Of a DNA stretch of 64,000 nt, positions 28,162 through 38,572 are shown one piece after another (within the stretch, counting starts at the first letter, position 1; every line of letters starts with the position of its first letter). The notes under the pieces are model-generated. The model worked only from the letters and a program-made list of their open reading frames with translations. It was not told the DNA's origin and did not search any database. A program made the position numbers and the translations under genes. This stretch comes from Blochmannia endosymbiont of Camponotus sp. C-003. GTDB taxonomy: Bacteria; Pseudomonadota; Gammaproteobacteria; Enterobacterales; Enterobacteriaceae. The stretch is from assembly GCF_023585685.1 (NCBI RefSeq), contig NZ_CP097764.1, positions 719,922 through 783,921 of the forward strand. The letters are read 5' to 3'.

Positions 28162-29595
28162 TCACAAAATATGATTAATTAATCTATCAAATCGAACTTT
28201 ATGTATTCTATAAAGTAACTGCCCTACTCTTGTAGGATAATCGGATATATGCTGTAATGAAGTATAATGCATTACATGATTCGTATGCATACGAATCATG
28301 TTTAATTCTTTATATTGTTGATGAAACAAAAATTTACATGGATCATGTACAAGCAAAGCATTCTCTAAATCAAATCTTACAGATCTAGGATTTAAATTAT
28401 TTCCCGTAATCAACTGCCATTCATCATCTACCCAAATGCCTTTAACATGATACCCATTATTACCTTCTCTCCACATCCGCACCAATAATTGCTTATTATC
28501 AACATATTTTTGTAACTTTTTTAAAAAATAACGCAAATTCAATTCGTACAAATACGGTAAAACACTAATTAGTGTAAACGGATGATGTTCAGGAACATAA
28601 AAATCATTAGCAATCTTATCTCCTACGATAATTTCTATCTTTATTCCTCGACGTAATAAAAAAACCAAAGCACGTATTAACACGGTAGGCATATTAAAAT
28701 AAGGTGTACACAATACAACTTTATTTTGTGCTGAATAAATCAAATGATAAATAGTTTTATTAAGATCACTATTCTTACCTAACCCAACTAATGGAGTAAT
28801 CGATAATTCATGAAACGTAGCATTACCCTGATAGCAATAACAAGCTCTTCGTAAATTACGACGTAGTAACCGAATATTATTCCTACTTTTACTTAATTTT
28901 TTTAAAGAATCTCCATATCCCAAATTATTAGTTACTTTTGAAGACAACAACTCTTTATCAATATAATTCAGCATGATATCAGATAATTTCTGATTACGTA
29001 TTACGTGATATCGATCATATCGATATTTAGTATGCACATGCAAATACTCATTACTTAAATTAGCGCCACTATACAGCACCTGATCATCGATAATAAAACC
29101 TTTGAAATGAACAACCCCCAATGCTTCATTTATATTAATTGGTATTCCGTGTATTGCGATATCAGAATAAGGGTACTGTTTTACGATATCTACATACCAA
29201 TCAATATTTGTGTATTTTTTAGACACACCACCAATACGCCCTCTTCGAGCACGATGCCAATCTACTAAAATTCTAATTTTAATTTGAGGGCGCAATCGTT
29301 CAACTTGAAGCAAAGCATCAATAATCTCTTTACCACCTTGATCATCATCTAAATAAAGCGTAACTAAAACAATATGATCACATGCTCTATAAATAGCATG
29401 CAACAATTCATTCCTAAATTCTTTAGGACTATATAAAACCTTAAAACAATCTACTCTCTGAATAATTTTAGGCAATGCTCTAAGAAATATTTGATGATCA
29501 TCATATTTATTCAAGTCGTCATGTTTTCTTTTTTTATCATAACAAACAAAATATCTTATTTTAATTTTTAAAATACACATTTTAAAATATAACAA
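28162..29595 (-). CDS. pssA: CDP-diacylglycerol-serine O-phosphatidyltransferase (phosphatidylserine synthase)
   Basis: Makes phosphatidylserine, the precursor of phosphatidylethanolamine, the main membrane phospholipid. It is a member of the phospholipase D superfamily with two HxK active sites: His163/Lys165 with Asp170 in HFKGFIIDD, and His383/Lys385 with Asp390 in HVKGIWVDD. The C-terminus matches E. coli PssA to its last residues (DRLINHIL). It has 477 residues against 451; the extra N-terminal residues suggest that the true start is an internal ATG (29580 is one). It converges on the 23S gene, just as E. coli pssA lies downstream of rrnG. Cardiolipin synthase is a relative but fits less well. 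Confidence 0.95.
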   Translation of the reverse strand: MLYFKMCILKIKIRYFVCYDKKRKHDDLNKYDDHQIFLRALPKIIQRVDCFKVLYSPKEFRNELLHAIYRACDHIVLVTLYLDDDQGGKEIIDALLQVERLRPQIKIRILVDWHRARRGRIGGVSKKYTNIDWYVDIVKQYPYSDIAIHGIPININEALGVVHFKGFIIDDQVLYSGANLSNEYLHVHTKYRYDRYHVIRNQKLSDIMLNYIDKELLSSKVTNNLGYGDSLKKLSKSRNNIRLLRRNLRRACYCYQGNATFHELSITPLVGLGKNSDLNKTIYHLIYSAQNKVVLCTPYFNMPTVLIRALVFLLRRGIKIEIIVGDKIANDFYVPEHHPFTLISVLPYLYELNLRYFLKKLQKYVDNKQLLVRMWREGNNGYHVKGIWVDDEWQLITGNNLNPRSVRFDLENALLVHDPCKFLFHQQYKELNMIRMHTNHVMHYTSLQHISDYPTRVGQLLYRIHKVRFDRLINHIL

Positions 29596-30090
29596 TCACA
29601 CATAATATCAATAACTCAACAAATTAATCCAAATTATCAAAAAAACGAACAACTATAATATTCTCAATACGATTGATAAATCATTTTGTATCATAATTAA
29701 GCATCATTTTTATGGTGCTTAATTATTTAATTATTTAATAATATACTCATAGATACATATCTCAATCTAAATGACAGCATTCAACGAATAAAAAAACACA
29801 TTACATCACAAATGACACACACAATTGGTTCCTTAAAAAAATTGATTACACAATAATAATCAACTTAACTATAGTAAAACTAACATATTCAATACACTAC
29901 AATCATAAAATATAATGTACTACAAATAATAAATATATTATTTCCAGTTAAAATTAAACATTCTTTCTTTATACAATAAATAACAAACACTATAGAGAAT
30001 ATTCCTCCTCCCTCTTCATTATATATCTCCAAAAGCACTGAATTATCATTCATACCACCGCTTAAAAATAAAATTTATATAATACAACAA
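29596..30090. other. Gap between pssA and the SMR gene
   Basis: About 495 AC-rich bases without a gene. One 14-bp hairpin with a single G-U pair lies at 29693-29726 (loop six bases); it could end the SMR transcript coming from the right. No remnant of the E. coli genes between pssA and ssrA is recognisable. Confidence 0.45.
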
Positions 30091-30420
30091 TTAATGTTCT
30101 GTTGTGTCAGAAAATATATTAATTAATACAACACCAATAATAATTAAAGCAATCCCAACAACAGCTAAACTATCTAATTTTTGATCATAAAATACATATC
30201 CTACTGCAGTAATAAACACAATACCAAGTCCAGCCCAACAAGAATACGCAATACCCATTGGTATTGTTTGTAACACCAAAGATAATAATATGAAAGAAAG
30301 CGTATAACCTATCACTACTACGATAGCAGGATACAATTTACTGAATCCTTCAGATGCTTTTAAGGAAGCAGTAGCAATGACTTCAGAAAGAATAGCAACA
30401 AATAAATATAAATAATCCAT
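30091..30420 (-). CDS. emrE: Small multidrug resistance (SMR) family transporter, EmrE-like
   Basis: A 109-residue protein with four predicted membrane helices. It follows EmrE: SEVIATASLKASEGF, with the proton- and drug-binding Glu13 (Glu14 in EmrE), GIAYSCWAGLGIV and the fourth helix GIALIIIGVVLIN. EmrE works as an antiparallel dimer that exports cationic compounds for protons; other SMR members export guanidinium or polyamines, so the substrate here is uncertain. Retention of an exporter in so reduced a genome is noteworthy. Its stop is at 30091, its start is at 30420, and no operon partner is seen. The gene symbol is by similarity only. Confidence 0.82.
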   Translation of the reverse strand: MDYLYLFVAILSEVIATASLKASEGFSKLYPAIVVVIGYTLSFILLSLVLQTIPMGIAYSCWAGLGIVFITAVGYVFYDQKLDSLAVVGIALIIIGVVLINIFSDTTEH

Positions 30421-30701
30421 AGATTTTATTCTTCATTCTTAAAACTTTTTAATTACATACAGCAGATATTATTCTTGTGTTAAATAAATAAACAAGAAAC
30501 AAACATGATCACATTAGAGAAACTTTTGAGCGGCAAACAACAAAAAATTTTAATAATTTATCGATTGAATAAATCAGCTATAACTAAAACCCCAAACCAA
30601 ACCATATAAAAATGTAAAACTTTGATACATTTCCTCATCTTTCATTCATCATCATTCAACTTCTTTCTCTGTTGTTTTGTTATTTGACCTTATAAATTTT
30701 A

Positions 30702-31099
30702 TGGTGGAGCTGGCGGGACTCGAACCCGCGTCCAGAATTCTTTTTATTCTTAGTAACCTACATGCTTAGGTCTTAAATTATATTTAATTAGTGTAGATAT
30801 ATTAAGACCAATCACTACACCAACCTAGCTCTTGCATCATACTTAACGTTAAGCTAAAGCGAGCACTAACGCGCACTCTTATTTATACGACCTCTCTTAC
30901 TTATTTATCTTAACATCTAAGAGTAGATATTAAAATGAGAGGGAATCTTCAGGATATTAGTCTGATTTAAGCTGCTAAAGCAACAGATTCATTATATGTA
31001 GTATTTGCATTTATCTTTTTGAGGCTTTTTACGAGGCCTGCCTCCCCTCGACATGCACTTTAAATAATAAGATACTCCGTCGAATCCAAAATCAGCCCC
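30702..31099 (-). ncRNA. ssrA: Transfer-messenger RNA (tmRNA)
   Basis: tmRNA rescues stalled ribosomes and tags the product for proteolysis. On the - strand the 5' end is GGGGCTGATTTTGGATTCGACGG and the 3' end forms the tRNA-like domain with an encoded CCA (30702-30704). The tag frame runs from 31008 down to the TAA at 30967-30969 and reads ANTTYNESVALAA; the VALAA end keeps the LAA protease signal while the middle differs from E. coli (ANDENYALAA). Its partner smpB follows on the same strand side, with ssrA downstream of it, as in E. coli. Confidence 0.95.
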
Positions 31100-31162
31100 A
31101 TTTACTAATAACATTAGGCGAATAATTATATCATCAATATACTGTATATACAACAATTATTA

Positions 31163-31627
31163 TTATTTCATATATTTTAAGACACGTACTTTTTCTTTAT
31201 TCCATTGATGCATATGTATTATATTTCTTTTATCATATTTTTTCTTACCTTTAGCAATCCCAATATTTACTTTAATCCAAGAATTTTTCCAATACAAATC
31301 CAAAATAATTGCAGTGTAACCTTTTTGATTAACCTTTTCCATTAAAAATGATAACTCATTTTTTTTTAATAACAACTTACGCGCACGAACAGAATCACTA
31401 GACTCATTATCAAACCTAGTAACATTTGACTGAAATATAGAATTACAAATATACGCCTCTTTGTTATAAAAAGATACATAACTATTATCAATGACTACCA
31501 TTTTAGAACGTGCAGATTTTACTTCCCATCCTAACAATGAAATTCCAGATTCAATTTGTTTTTCAACAAAATACTCATAATATGCGCGCTTATTTTGTGT
31601 AATTTTCTTTAAAATTAACTGATTCAT
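31163..31627 (-). CDS. smpB: tmRNA-binding protein SmpB
   Basis: SmpB binds the tRNA-like end of tmRNA and places its tail in the empty decoding channel. The 154-residue protein has the family pattern: NKRAYYEYFVEKQIESGISLLGWEVKSAR, the YICNSIF strand and the basic C-terminal tail KGKKKYDKRNIIHMHQWNKEKVRVLKYMK (written here as its key parts KGKKKYDKR and WNKEK). Slightly shorter than E. coli (160). It lies 63 bases upstream of ssrA on the same strand. Confidence 0.95.
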   Translation of the reverse strand: MNQLILKKITQNKRAYYEYFVEKQIESGISLLGWEVKSARSKMVVIDNSYVSFYNKEAYICNSIFQSNVTRFDNESSDSVRARKLLLKKNELSFLMEKVNQKGYTAIILDLYWKNSWIKVNIGIAKGKKKYDKRNIIHMHQWNKEKVRVLKYMK

Positions 31628-31747
31628 AATAATTTTTTTTTAAAATATAACTTTTTATTGTTAAAAATATATTATTAATTGATATCTTTAAATATACTTA
31701 ATATCAAATTACCAAATCATACCTAAACCCACTCAAACAGGATTTAT

Positions 31748-32194
31748 ATGGCTGACATCAAATATTTTATTTCAGTACCGTATAGTGTAGAACAAATGTT
31801 TCATTTGGTAAATGATATTAATTCTTACACTAAATTTCTTCCTGGATGTAATGTAAGCAGAATTTTAGAACAAAACAATAACGAATTAATCGCTGAAATC
31901 AATATAGCTTCCAATGGGATTGGAAGATCAATAATCACTCATAATTTTTTTACAAACAACAAAAGTATCTCGATCCTTTTAGTAAAAGGACCATTCAAAT
32001 CATTTTATGGATATTGGAAATTTATCCCTATTACTTCTGCTATTAGTAGAATTGAATATTCTACTCATTACGAATTTCAATCAATATTTATCGAAAAAAT
32101 TTTTAATCATATTTTTAAAACCAAATATAAAAATATAATTACAGCATTCATTTCTAGGGCTCATATAATATACGGGCCATGTCAGACATTATAA
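31748..32194 (+). CDS. ratA: Ribosome association / coenzyme Q-binding START-like protein RatA (PasT)
   Basis: A 148-residue SRPBCC-fold protein beginning MADIKYFISVPYSVEQMFHLVNDINSYTKFLPGC, the hallmark of the RatA/Coq10 family (E. coli YfjG). In E. coli it has been described as blocking 70S formation when overexpressed and as a persistence factor; its mitochondrial relative Coq10 binds ubiquinone. Which role is kept here is unknown. It is divergent from smpB, as in E. coli. Its usual partner gene rnfH is absent: bamE follows at once on the opposite strand. Confidence 0.85.
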   Translation: MADIKYFISVPYSVEQMFHLVNDINSYTKFLPGCNVSRILEQNNNELIAEINIASNGIGRSIITHNFFTNNKSISILLVKGPFKSFYGYWKFIPITSAISRIEYSTHYEFQSIFIEKIFNHIFKTKYKNIITAFISRAHIIYGPCQTL

Positions 32195-32220
32195 CACAAA
32201 ATAAATAGATAATGAAACTA

Positions 32221-32562
32221 TCATCTTCTGTTAATAGTTACTAAAACATCATGAGCATCAAATTTTAATGTTAAAATTTGATGCTCTACCATTTTATTAC
32301 CACTACGATAATAAAAAATGTAATACCATATTTTTGGGTTCAAAAATCCTTCTAATGTTGGAGTTCCGATATTAGAAGATATTTCAAGTTTTGTCATTCC
32401 AATACGAATTTTTTCGATATCATATTCATTTAAATAATTGCCTTGTTTAATATCAGAGTATTGAGGAATGCATTGTAACATAGTACAGCTTATACTAAAA
32501 AATATCATCATTATAAAAAAAAAACTGTTATTTAACATTCTCAAAAATACTTGTAAATACAT
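32221..32562 (-). CDS. bamE: Outer membrane assembly lipoprotein BamE (SmpA)
   Basis: Small lipoprotein of the BAM complex that inserts beta-barrel proteins in the outer membrane. The 113-residue product has an N-terminal hydrophobic signal (residues 10-25), a Cys at 26, then the conserved QGNYLNEYDIEKIRIGMTKLEI segment and GTPTLEGF, followed by the strand with LTLKFD. The lipobox is poor: SIS before the Cys, without the usual Leu at -3. The C-terminus is shorter than in E. coli. Its neighbours nadK and ratA give the E. coli order with recN lost. Retention implies that an outer membrane with barrels remains. Confidence 0.87.
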   Translation of the reverse strand: MYLQVFLRMLNNSFFFIMMIFFSISCTMLQCIPQYSDIKQGNYLNEYDIEKIRIGMTKLEISSNIGTPTLEGFLNPKIWYYIFYYRSGNKMVEHQILTLKFDAHDVLVTINRR

Positions 32563-32680
32563 AATCTTCTTCTCAATCTATTTTATAATTACAATATAAA
32601 AATTAATACCCACATAATTATTGTTTAATTGCACTTATAATCTTTTTTGCAATATTAACAATAAAATTATCAATACAATA

Positions 32681-33574
32681 TCATTTTTTTGTTTCAGATA
32701 TATTCTGAGACCAACCAAGCTTAATATTTAGTGTTCTAAAATAGTTATAGTTATTGGGATGAATCAAATCAAGATAATAATTACTACGTTGAATAAAAAT
32801 TTCTTCTTCCTTACATACAAAAACAGGAGTTTGATTATCATAACCAATTTTTAATTCAGATGTTACTTTGGAAAATTTCAAACGAATCATACTTTTGCTA
32901 TCGATCACAACTGGACGAGATGACAAAGTGTGAGGACATATTGGTACTAATAAAATAGCATCTACCGTTGGACTAAGAATAGGTCCTCCAGCAGATAAAG
33001 CATACGCGGTCGATCCAGTTGGAGTGGAAATAATTAAACCATCAGATCTTTGGGAAAAAATAAAGTTATCATCAATATATAACTCAAACTCAATCATATG
33101 TCTAATTGTGTTTGTATGTAAAATAACTTCATTAACAGCACTACCTAATCTGATCAGATTATTATACCGTTGTACTGTTATATCTAACAAAAAACGCTTT
33201 TCATTAATAAAATGACCTGATAGAACATCAGATAACTCTACTAACGCTGAATTAGGATCTAAATCAGTAAGAAAACCAAGAGTTCCACGATTGATTCCAA
33301 TAACTTTAATATCGTGCTGCGCTAAAATATTTGCAGCTCTTAACATATTGCCATCTCCACCTATAACTATAGCTAAATCTGCATAATTGCCTATATCATT
33401 CAAATCACCTACAACCGCTGTTTGTGCATTTAATAAACTCGCAGCATGATGTTCGATCATCACCGTCATCCCTTTATCATATAACCAACGATATAAAATA
33501 TCATATGTATGTACAGCTTGCGGATAACGAGAATATCCTATAATACCAACAGTACGAAAAATTGAAGAAGTCAT
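32681..33574 (-). CDS. nadK: NAD kinase
   Basis: Phosphorylates NAD to NADP, the only route to NADP in most bacteria. The 297-residue protein matches E. coli (292): the GGDGNML motif at 72-78, GINRGTLGFLTDLDP, the NEVILH segment and the nucleotide-binding SQRSDGLIISTPTGSTAY block. It sits divergently before grpE with a 129-base gap, as in E. coli. No disruption. Confidence 0.95.
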   Translation of the reverse strand: MTSSIFRTVGIIGYSRYPQAVHTYDILYRWLYDKGMTVMIEHHAASLLNAQTAVVGDLNDIGNYADLAIVIGGDGNMLRAANILAQHDIKVIGINRGTLGFLTDLDPNSALVELSDVLSGHFINEKRFLLDITVQRYNNLIRLGSAVNEVILHTNTIRHMIEFELYIDDNFIFSQRSDGLIISTPTGSTAYALSAGGPILSPTVDAILLVPICPHTLSSRPVVIDSKSMIRLKFSKVTSELKIGYDNQTPVFVCKEEEIFIQRSNYYLDLIHPNNYNYFRTLNIKLGWSQNISETKK

Positions 33575-33703
33575 ATTGTTATTGAATCCTTTCTGTTTTT
33601 ATTATAACTTTTATTCATAATAAATGATGTCTTGAATACCCGTTATTCATCCTTATAATAACTGATTATAAAACATATGATCAGGAAACGAAGGAGAAAA
33701 TTC

Positions 33704-34286
33704 ATGATAGATAATAATTTAAAAAAAAATATTGATGAAAATACATCATCACAAAATGAAGAAATAGAAAAAGAGGAACTGTTACAAACTGATTCTACAG
33801 CAAATAAAATTATTGATCCCAAAAATGATCAAATCGTTAAATTAAAAATCAAATTAGCTCAACTTCAAGAACACGAACATAATACCGTACTACGTCTTAC
33901 GGCTGAAATAGAAAATATCCGTCGCCGTAACAATCAAGAAATATAAAAAATCCATAAATTTGGACTAGAACTTTGAATTATTACCGGTCATTGATAATTT
34001 GGAACGTACACTAAATATTTCAGATAATTCTAATACTTTGCTATCCGCTATAATAGAAGGGATTGAATTAACATTAAAATCATTCTTAGACACTGTGCAT
34101 AAATTTGGATTAAAATCTATACATGAAATTAATGTTCCATTTAATCCCGAGATACATCAGGCAATATCTATAACAGCATCCGAAGACCACAAACCAAATC
34201 AAGTATTAACAATGATTCAAAAAGGATACCTGCTTAATGGGAGATTAATTCGACCTGCTATGGTTACAGTATCGCAATCCAAATGA
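33704..34286 (+). pseudogene. grpE: Nucleotide exchange factor GrpE, interrupted
   Basis: GrpE releases ADP from DnaK. The start is ATG at 33704, preceded by AAGGAG. The N-terminal acidic region and the long helix (LRLTAEIENIRRRNNQEI) are readable up to a TAA at 33944-33946 where the family has Glu. The same frame continues KIHKFGLE, then about eight bases are missing near 33971-33974, where the family has KFIN or similar. The match resumes out of frame at 33975 ([12 protein letters not shown]) and runs to the beta domain and the C-terminus ([21 protein letters not shown]). Two separate lesions make simple sequence error less likely than for the other broken genes, but losing GrpE would be surprising in an organism that depends on DnaK. 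Confidence 0.88.
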
Positions 34287-34648
34287 CAAGTACTATTATA
34301 ATTAATATTATTAAAAATTTATAAATAAAAATAGTGCTTATTATATATTTATTATTTGGTGTATACCACGAAATAATAATGTGCTATAGTTTTTATCTAA
34401 GTTAATATAATCATGCCCTATAAAAATTTTTACATAAAAATATAATAATACTTATTTAATTAATTTAAATTGCACCTAATGACTTCACGTTATTAAATAC
34501 ACGCATCCATCATAATATGATTCATATCAAATATCATTGTTGATTTATTTCACAAATCAACAATGATATTTGAAGATAAAATATAAAAATAATCGAACTA
34601 CTTGAAATCAATCGTCTTCTTATAACATATTTTAATTTATATTGGTTT
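34287..34648. other. Gap between convergent grpE and ung
   Basis: About 360 AT-rich bases without a gene. A perfect hairpin at 34527-34573 is the only structure seen. Confidence 0.5.
34527..34573. terminator. Bidirectional terminator between grpE and ung
   Basis: Perfect 20-bp stem (34527-34546 with 34554-34573) and a seven-base loop, between two convergent genes and 75 bases beyond the ung stop. The stem ends in TTT and AAA on each side. Confidence 0.6.
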
Positions 34649-35335
34649 TCACATTACATTCATTGTTTTAGGTTGCCAATTAATGATCTGTTTGTTTTGT
34701 TGCATCAACAACATATTAACCCTAGAAAAATGATGACACCCTAAAAACCCCCTTTGAGCTGACATAGGCGAAGGATGTGATGTAGTTAAAATATAATGTT
34801 TTTTAGGATTAATAATGTTTCCCTTTTTTTGAGCATATTTACCCCACAACAAAAATATAATTTTTTCCTTATAAGTATTCAGTATACATATTATTTTATC
34901 TGTAAATCGTTCCCATCCAATATCAGCATGAGAACAACTTCTGCCCGCCTCAACAGTTAAAATACTATTAAGCAATAACACCCCTTCTTGAGCCCAACTT
35001 TTCAAACAACCATGGCCTGATACTATAAAATTAGGCATATCAGATGCAAGCTCTTTATAAATATTTTTTAAAGAAGGAGGAGGCAAAACACCAGATAATA
35101 CGGAAAAAGCAAATCCATGTGCTTGATTAAGTCCATGATAAGGATCCTGACCTATAATAACAACTTTAATAGATTCAAAACTAGTGAAACGAAACGCATT
35201 AAAAACATCTTTTTTTTTAGGGTAAACCGTAATACCTTGTTTTTTACGTTCCTCTATAACAAACAATATATTTTGAAAATACGGCAATGTTTTTTCTTGT
35301 GACAAAAAATGCTGCCAAGTTAATTCTGACGACAC
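34649..35335 (-). CDS. ung: Uracil-DNA glycosylase
   Basis: Removes uracil from DNA, the first step in repairing deaminated cytosine. The 228-residue protein is one shorter than in E. coli. The catalytic Asp64 lies in GQDPYHG, the uracil-pocket FAFSV and LLLNSILTV follow, and the minor-groove loop HPSPMSAQRG is present. It is divergent from lepA with a 293-base gap. Its retention argues that base-excision repair of uracil is still active despite extreme AT bias. Confidence 0.96.
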   Translation of the reverse strand: MSSELTWQHFLSQEKTLPYFQNILFVIEERKKQGITVYPKKKDVFNAFRFTSFESIKVVIIGQDPYHGLNQAHGFAFSVLSGVLPPPSLKNIYKELASDMPNFIVSGHGCLKSWAQEGVLLLNSILTVEAGRSCSHADIGWERFTDKIICILNTYKEKIIFLLWGKYAQKKGNIINPKKHYILTTSHPSPMSAQRGFLGCHHFSRVNMLLMQQNKQIINWQPKTMNVM

Positions 35336-35628
35336 AGTCTATTTCTCTACTTTATGTAATGAATCGTACAAAAAATTTTGTTTATCACTAAAATTTAAAA
35401 ATTCACACACCTGTAAATCTATTTACAATGCTATACCACTAAACTTCATAACGAAGTACATCCAAACAATTAAATAAGCAACTATACATGTTTTCAAATA
35501 ATTTTTAAAAATATCATAACTATTCTCATATAATTATTTCATATATATCTTATAATGTTTTATTATACATTAATTAATCACCAGTTCATACTAACTAAAC
35601 TTATTTTTTTGTTTAACCAACATTAATC

Positions 35629-37431
35629 ATGCTAAAATACATACGTAATTTTTCTATTATTGCACATATTGATCACGGCAAGTCAACATTATCTGACCGG
35701 TTTATTCAAACTTGCGGCGGATTGAACGAACGTGAAATGACATCCCAAGTATTAGATTCCATGGAATTAGAACGAGAACGTGGTATTACTATAAAATCAC
35801 AAAACGTAACACTCAATTATACTTCTAAAAATGGTCAACCTTATCAACTTAATCTTATTGATACTCCTGGTCATGTTGATTTTTCTTATGAAGTTTCTCG
35901 ATCTCTAGCAGCATGTGAAGGCGCCTTATTGATAGTAGACGTTACTCAAGGAGTGGAAGCACAAACTGTGGCCAATTATCGCATTGCCAAAGAAATGAAT
36001 TTAAAAACTATTGTGGCATTAAACAAAATTGATTTATTAACAGCAGATCCTAATCGAGTATCTCAAGAAATTAAAAATATCATTGGTATTGACACACATA
36101 ATGCAATACAATGTTCAGCTAAAACCGGACATGGCATATCAGAATTACTGGAACGTGTAATTCACGATATTCCTCATCCTCAAGGGGATCCATACGCTCC
36201 TCTGCAAGCACTAATTATAGATTCTTGGTTTAATAAATATTTAGGCGTCGTATCACTAATATGCATTAAAAATGGCAAATTATGTAAAGGTGATGTCCTG
36301 AAATCCATGAATACAGAGCAAAAATATACTGTCGATCAAATAGGTATCTTTACTCCAAAACAAGTACAACGAAAAACATTAACTTGCGGAGAAGTAGGTT
36401 GGTTAGTCTGTTCTAACAAGAACATCATAAAAACCCCTGTAGGAGATACATTAACTCTATCAACTCGTCCTGCAAAAAATTCATGTCATGGTTTTAAAAA
36501 ACTTCAACCTTATGTTTACGCAGGACTATTTCCTATCGGCTCTAAAAATCAAAAAATATTTCATAACGCTTTATATAAACTTAGTTTAAATGATGCTTCT
36601 CTATTTTATGAGCCAGAAAGATCAGAATTTTTAGGTTTAGGTGTTCGTTGTGGATTTCTTGGATTATTACATTTAGAAATAATCCAAGAAAGATTAAGAC
36701 GTGAATATTCACTAGATTTACTTGTTACAGCTCCAGTAGTAATATATGAGATATTAACTATTGACAATCAAATAATATATGTAGATAGTCCATCAAAATT
36801 GCTTTCTTTAACTAAAATTAAAGAAATACGCGAACCTATTGTTGTGTGTAATATTTTGTTTCCAAAAAAATATCTTGGAGAAATTATTTCTTTATGCATT
36901 AAAAAAAGAGGCACTCAAGTTGCTATAGTATATCACGATACTCAAGTTACATTAACTTACAAATTACCTATGTCTGAAATAATATTAAACTTTTTTGATC
37001 AAATAAAATCAGCATCTCATGGATATGCCTCATTTGAATACAAATTCAGTCATTTTCAGACATCAAATATAGTATGCATAGAAATATTAATTAATAAAAA
37101 ACGCATTGATGCTTTAACAGTAATTACACACCAAGAAAAATCTATATATCATGGACGCCTATTGGTTAATAAATTACAAAAATTGATCCCAAGACAACAA
37201 TTCGACATTGTGATTCAAGCGACGATTGGTAAACGAATAATATCGCGGGATATTGTAAAACAATTACGCAAAAATGTTGTAGAAAAATGTCATGGAGGCG
37301 ATATAACTCGAAAGAAAAAACTATTATACAATCAAAAGGAGGGAAAAAAACGCATGAAACAGATAGGTAATGTTAACTTACCACATACTGCATTTCTAGC
37401 ACTCTTTGATGTCAATAACAATAAAAAATAA
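35629..37431 (+). CDS. lepA: Elongation factor 4 (LepA), back-translocating GTPase
   Basis: Ribosome-binding GTPase related to EF-G that acts on stalled or initiating ribosomes and in 30S assembly. The 600-residue protein is the same size as in E. coli (599). GTPase motifs: AHIDHGKST at 12-20, RGITI, DTPGH and NKID. The unique C-terminal domain is present ([19 protein letters not shown] pattern with an LRKN variant). It is followed by lepB after 18 bases in the normal lepAB operon. Confidence 0.97.
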   Translation: MLKYIRNFSIIAHIDHGKSTLSDRFIQTCGGLNEREMTSQVLDSMELERERGITIKSQNVTLNYTSKNGQPYQLNLIDTPGHVDFSYEVSRSLAACEGALLIVDVTQGVEAQTVANYRIAKEMNLKTIVALNKIDLLTADPNRVSQEIKNIIGIDTHNAIQCSAKTGHGISELLERVIHDIPHPQGDPYAPLQALIIDSWFNKYLGVVSLICIKNGKLCKGDVLKSMNTEQKYTVDQIGIFTPKQVQRKTLTCGEVGWLVCSNKNIIKTPVGDTLTLSTRPAKNSCHGFKKLQPYVYAGLFPIGSKNQKIFHNALYKLSLNDASLFYEPERSEFLGLGVRCGFLGLLHLEIIQERLRREYSLDLLVTAPVVIYEILTIDNQIIYVDSPSKLLSLTKIKEIREPIVVCNILFPKKYLGEIISLCIKKRGTQVAIVYHDTQVTLTYKLPMSEIILNFFDQIKSASHGYASFEYKFSHFQTSNIVCIEILINKKRIDALTVITHQEKSIYHGRLLVNKLQKLIPRQQFDIVIQATIGKRIISRDIVKQLRKNVVEKCHGGDITRKKKLLYNQKEGKKRMKQIGNVNLPHTAFLALFDVNNNKK

Positions 37432-37449
37432 CTTAAAGGATTTTATTGT

Positions 37450-38445
37450 ATGATGAGCACATTTTCTTTGATCCTAGCAATTATTACAGGAATATCAGGT
37501 GTTTTCTGGAGTATAAAAAAACTATATATAATGATGTGTAGTCGTGATCAACATAAAAAAATATTCCTTCAAAAATCAACTAATATGTATCAACAATCAA
37601 AAAATACTTATTCGTTAGTAATTTCGTATTGTTCAATAATTTCTGAGTTTATATCTTCAATTTTTCCAATATTGTTATTAGTATTTATAATGCGATCATT
37701 TATTTTTGAGCCATTCCGAATACCTTCTGGATCCATGATGCCTACTTTGTTAATAGGAGATTTTATTTTAGTAAAAAAATTTATATATGGTATTAAAAAT
37801 CCTATTACTCAAACAACGTTAATTAATACTGGACATCCAAAACGCGGAGACATAATAGTGTTTAAGTATCCTAAAAATCCTGCACTAAACTATATTAAAC
37901 GAGTAATTGGAGAACCCGGGGATAAAGTAATTTACAATATTATTACTAAACAACTAACAATATATTCTAACAGTATTAATGATATTACATGTGCACAACT
38001 ATTACCAATTGTTTACAGCAATATTATTCCTAGCAATTTTATTCAAATATTTAACAATGACGAAAATGGGAAGGTTAATTCTTCCTTTATCCAGATAAAA
38101 CCGAATCAGACATATTACCATGGCATTCGGCTAATTCAAACTACAGAATCGTTCAACAATATGGAACATAATATCTTAACCATGATACCACCTGGGAATC
38201 AAAACTTAGTAAACACATATGATCAACATATAAAACACCTAACATCCGAATGGTTAGTACCCGAAGGTGAGTATTTTGTAATGGGAGATAACAGAGACAA
38301 CAGCGCAGACAGTCGTTATTGGGGATTTGTTCCTGAACGCAATATCATAGGAAAAGCCATAATAATTTGGATGAATATAAAAAAACAGCATGAAGGAATA
38401 TGGCCAATTAGCATTCAACTCCATAGAATTGGCAATATACGATAA
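37450..38445 (+). CDS. lepB: Signal peptidase I
   Basis: Inner-membrane protease that removes signal peptides from exported proteins. 331 residues against 324 in E. coli. Two N-terminal membrane segments (about 5-25 and 68-85), catalytic Ser95 in PSGSMMPTL, Lys150 in NYIKRVIG, and box E GDNRDNSADSRYWGFVP near residue 280 are all present. A second ATG lies three bases on. It overlaps nothing and precedes rnc by 127 bases, as in the E. coli lepA-lepB-rnc order. Confidence 0.96.
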   Translation: MMSTFSLILAIITGISGVFWSIKKLYIMMCSRDQHKKIFLQKSTNMYQQSKNTYSLVISYCSIISEFISSIFPILLLVFIMRSFIFEPFRIPSGSMMPTLLIGDFILVKKFIYGIKNPITQTTLINTGHPKRGDIIVFKYPKNPALNYIKRVIGEPGDKVIYNIITKQLTIYSNSINDITCAQLLPIVYSNIIPSNFIQIFNNDENGKVNSSFIQIKPNQTYYHGIRLIQTTESFNNMEHNILTMIPPGNQNLVNTYDQHIKHLTSEWLVPEGEYFVMGDNRDNSADSRYWGFVPERNIIGKAIIIWMNIKKQHEGIWPISIQLHRIGNIR

Positions 38446-38469
38446 GATATTTACACATTTCTCTAATCA

Positions 38470-38509
38470 TAGATTAAAATTATCAATTACACTTTTTGTA
38501 ATTAATCTA
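38470..38509 (+). promoter_or_regulatory. Hairpin upstream of rnc
   Basis: A two-part stem: outer 38470-38475 with 38504-38509 and inner 38485-38491 with 38497-38503. It lies 63 bases before rnc. In E. coli the rnc leader carries a hairpin cut by RNase III itself, which lowers its own synthesis; this may be the counterpart, or the lepB terminator. Confidence 0.35.
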
Positions 38510-38572
38510 ATCCAAACAACTACAAAAAATTCCTCTATCAACATTGTAAGGAATATGTAATACATAAATATT

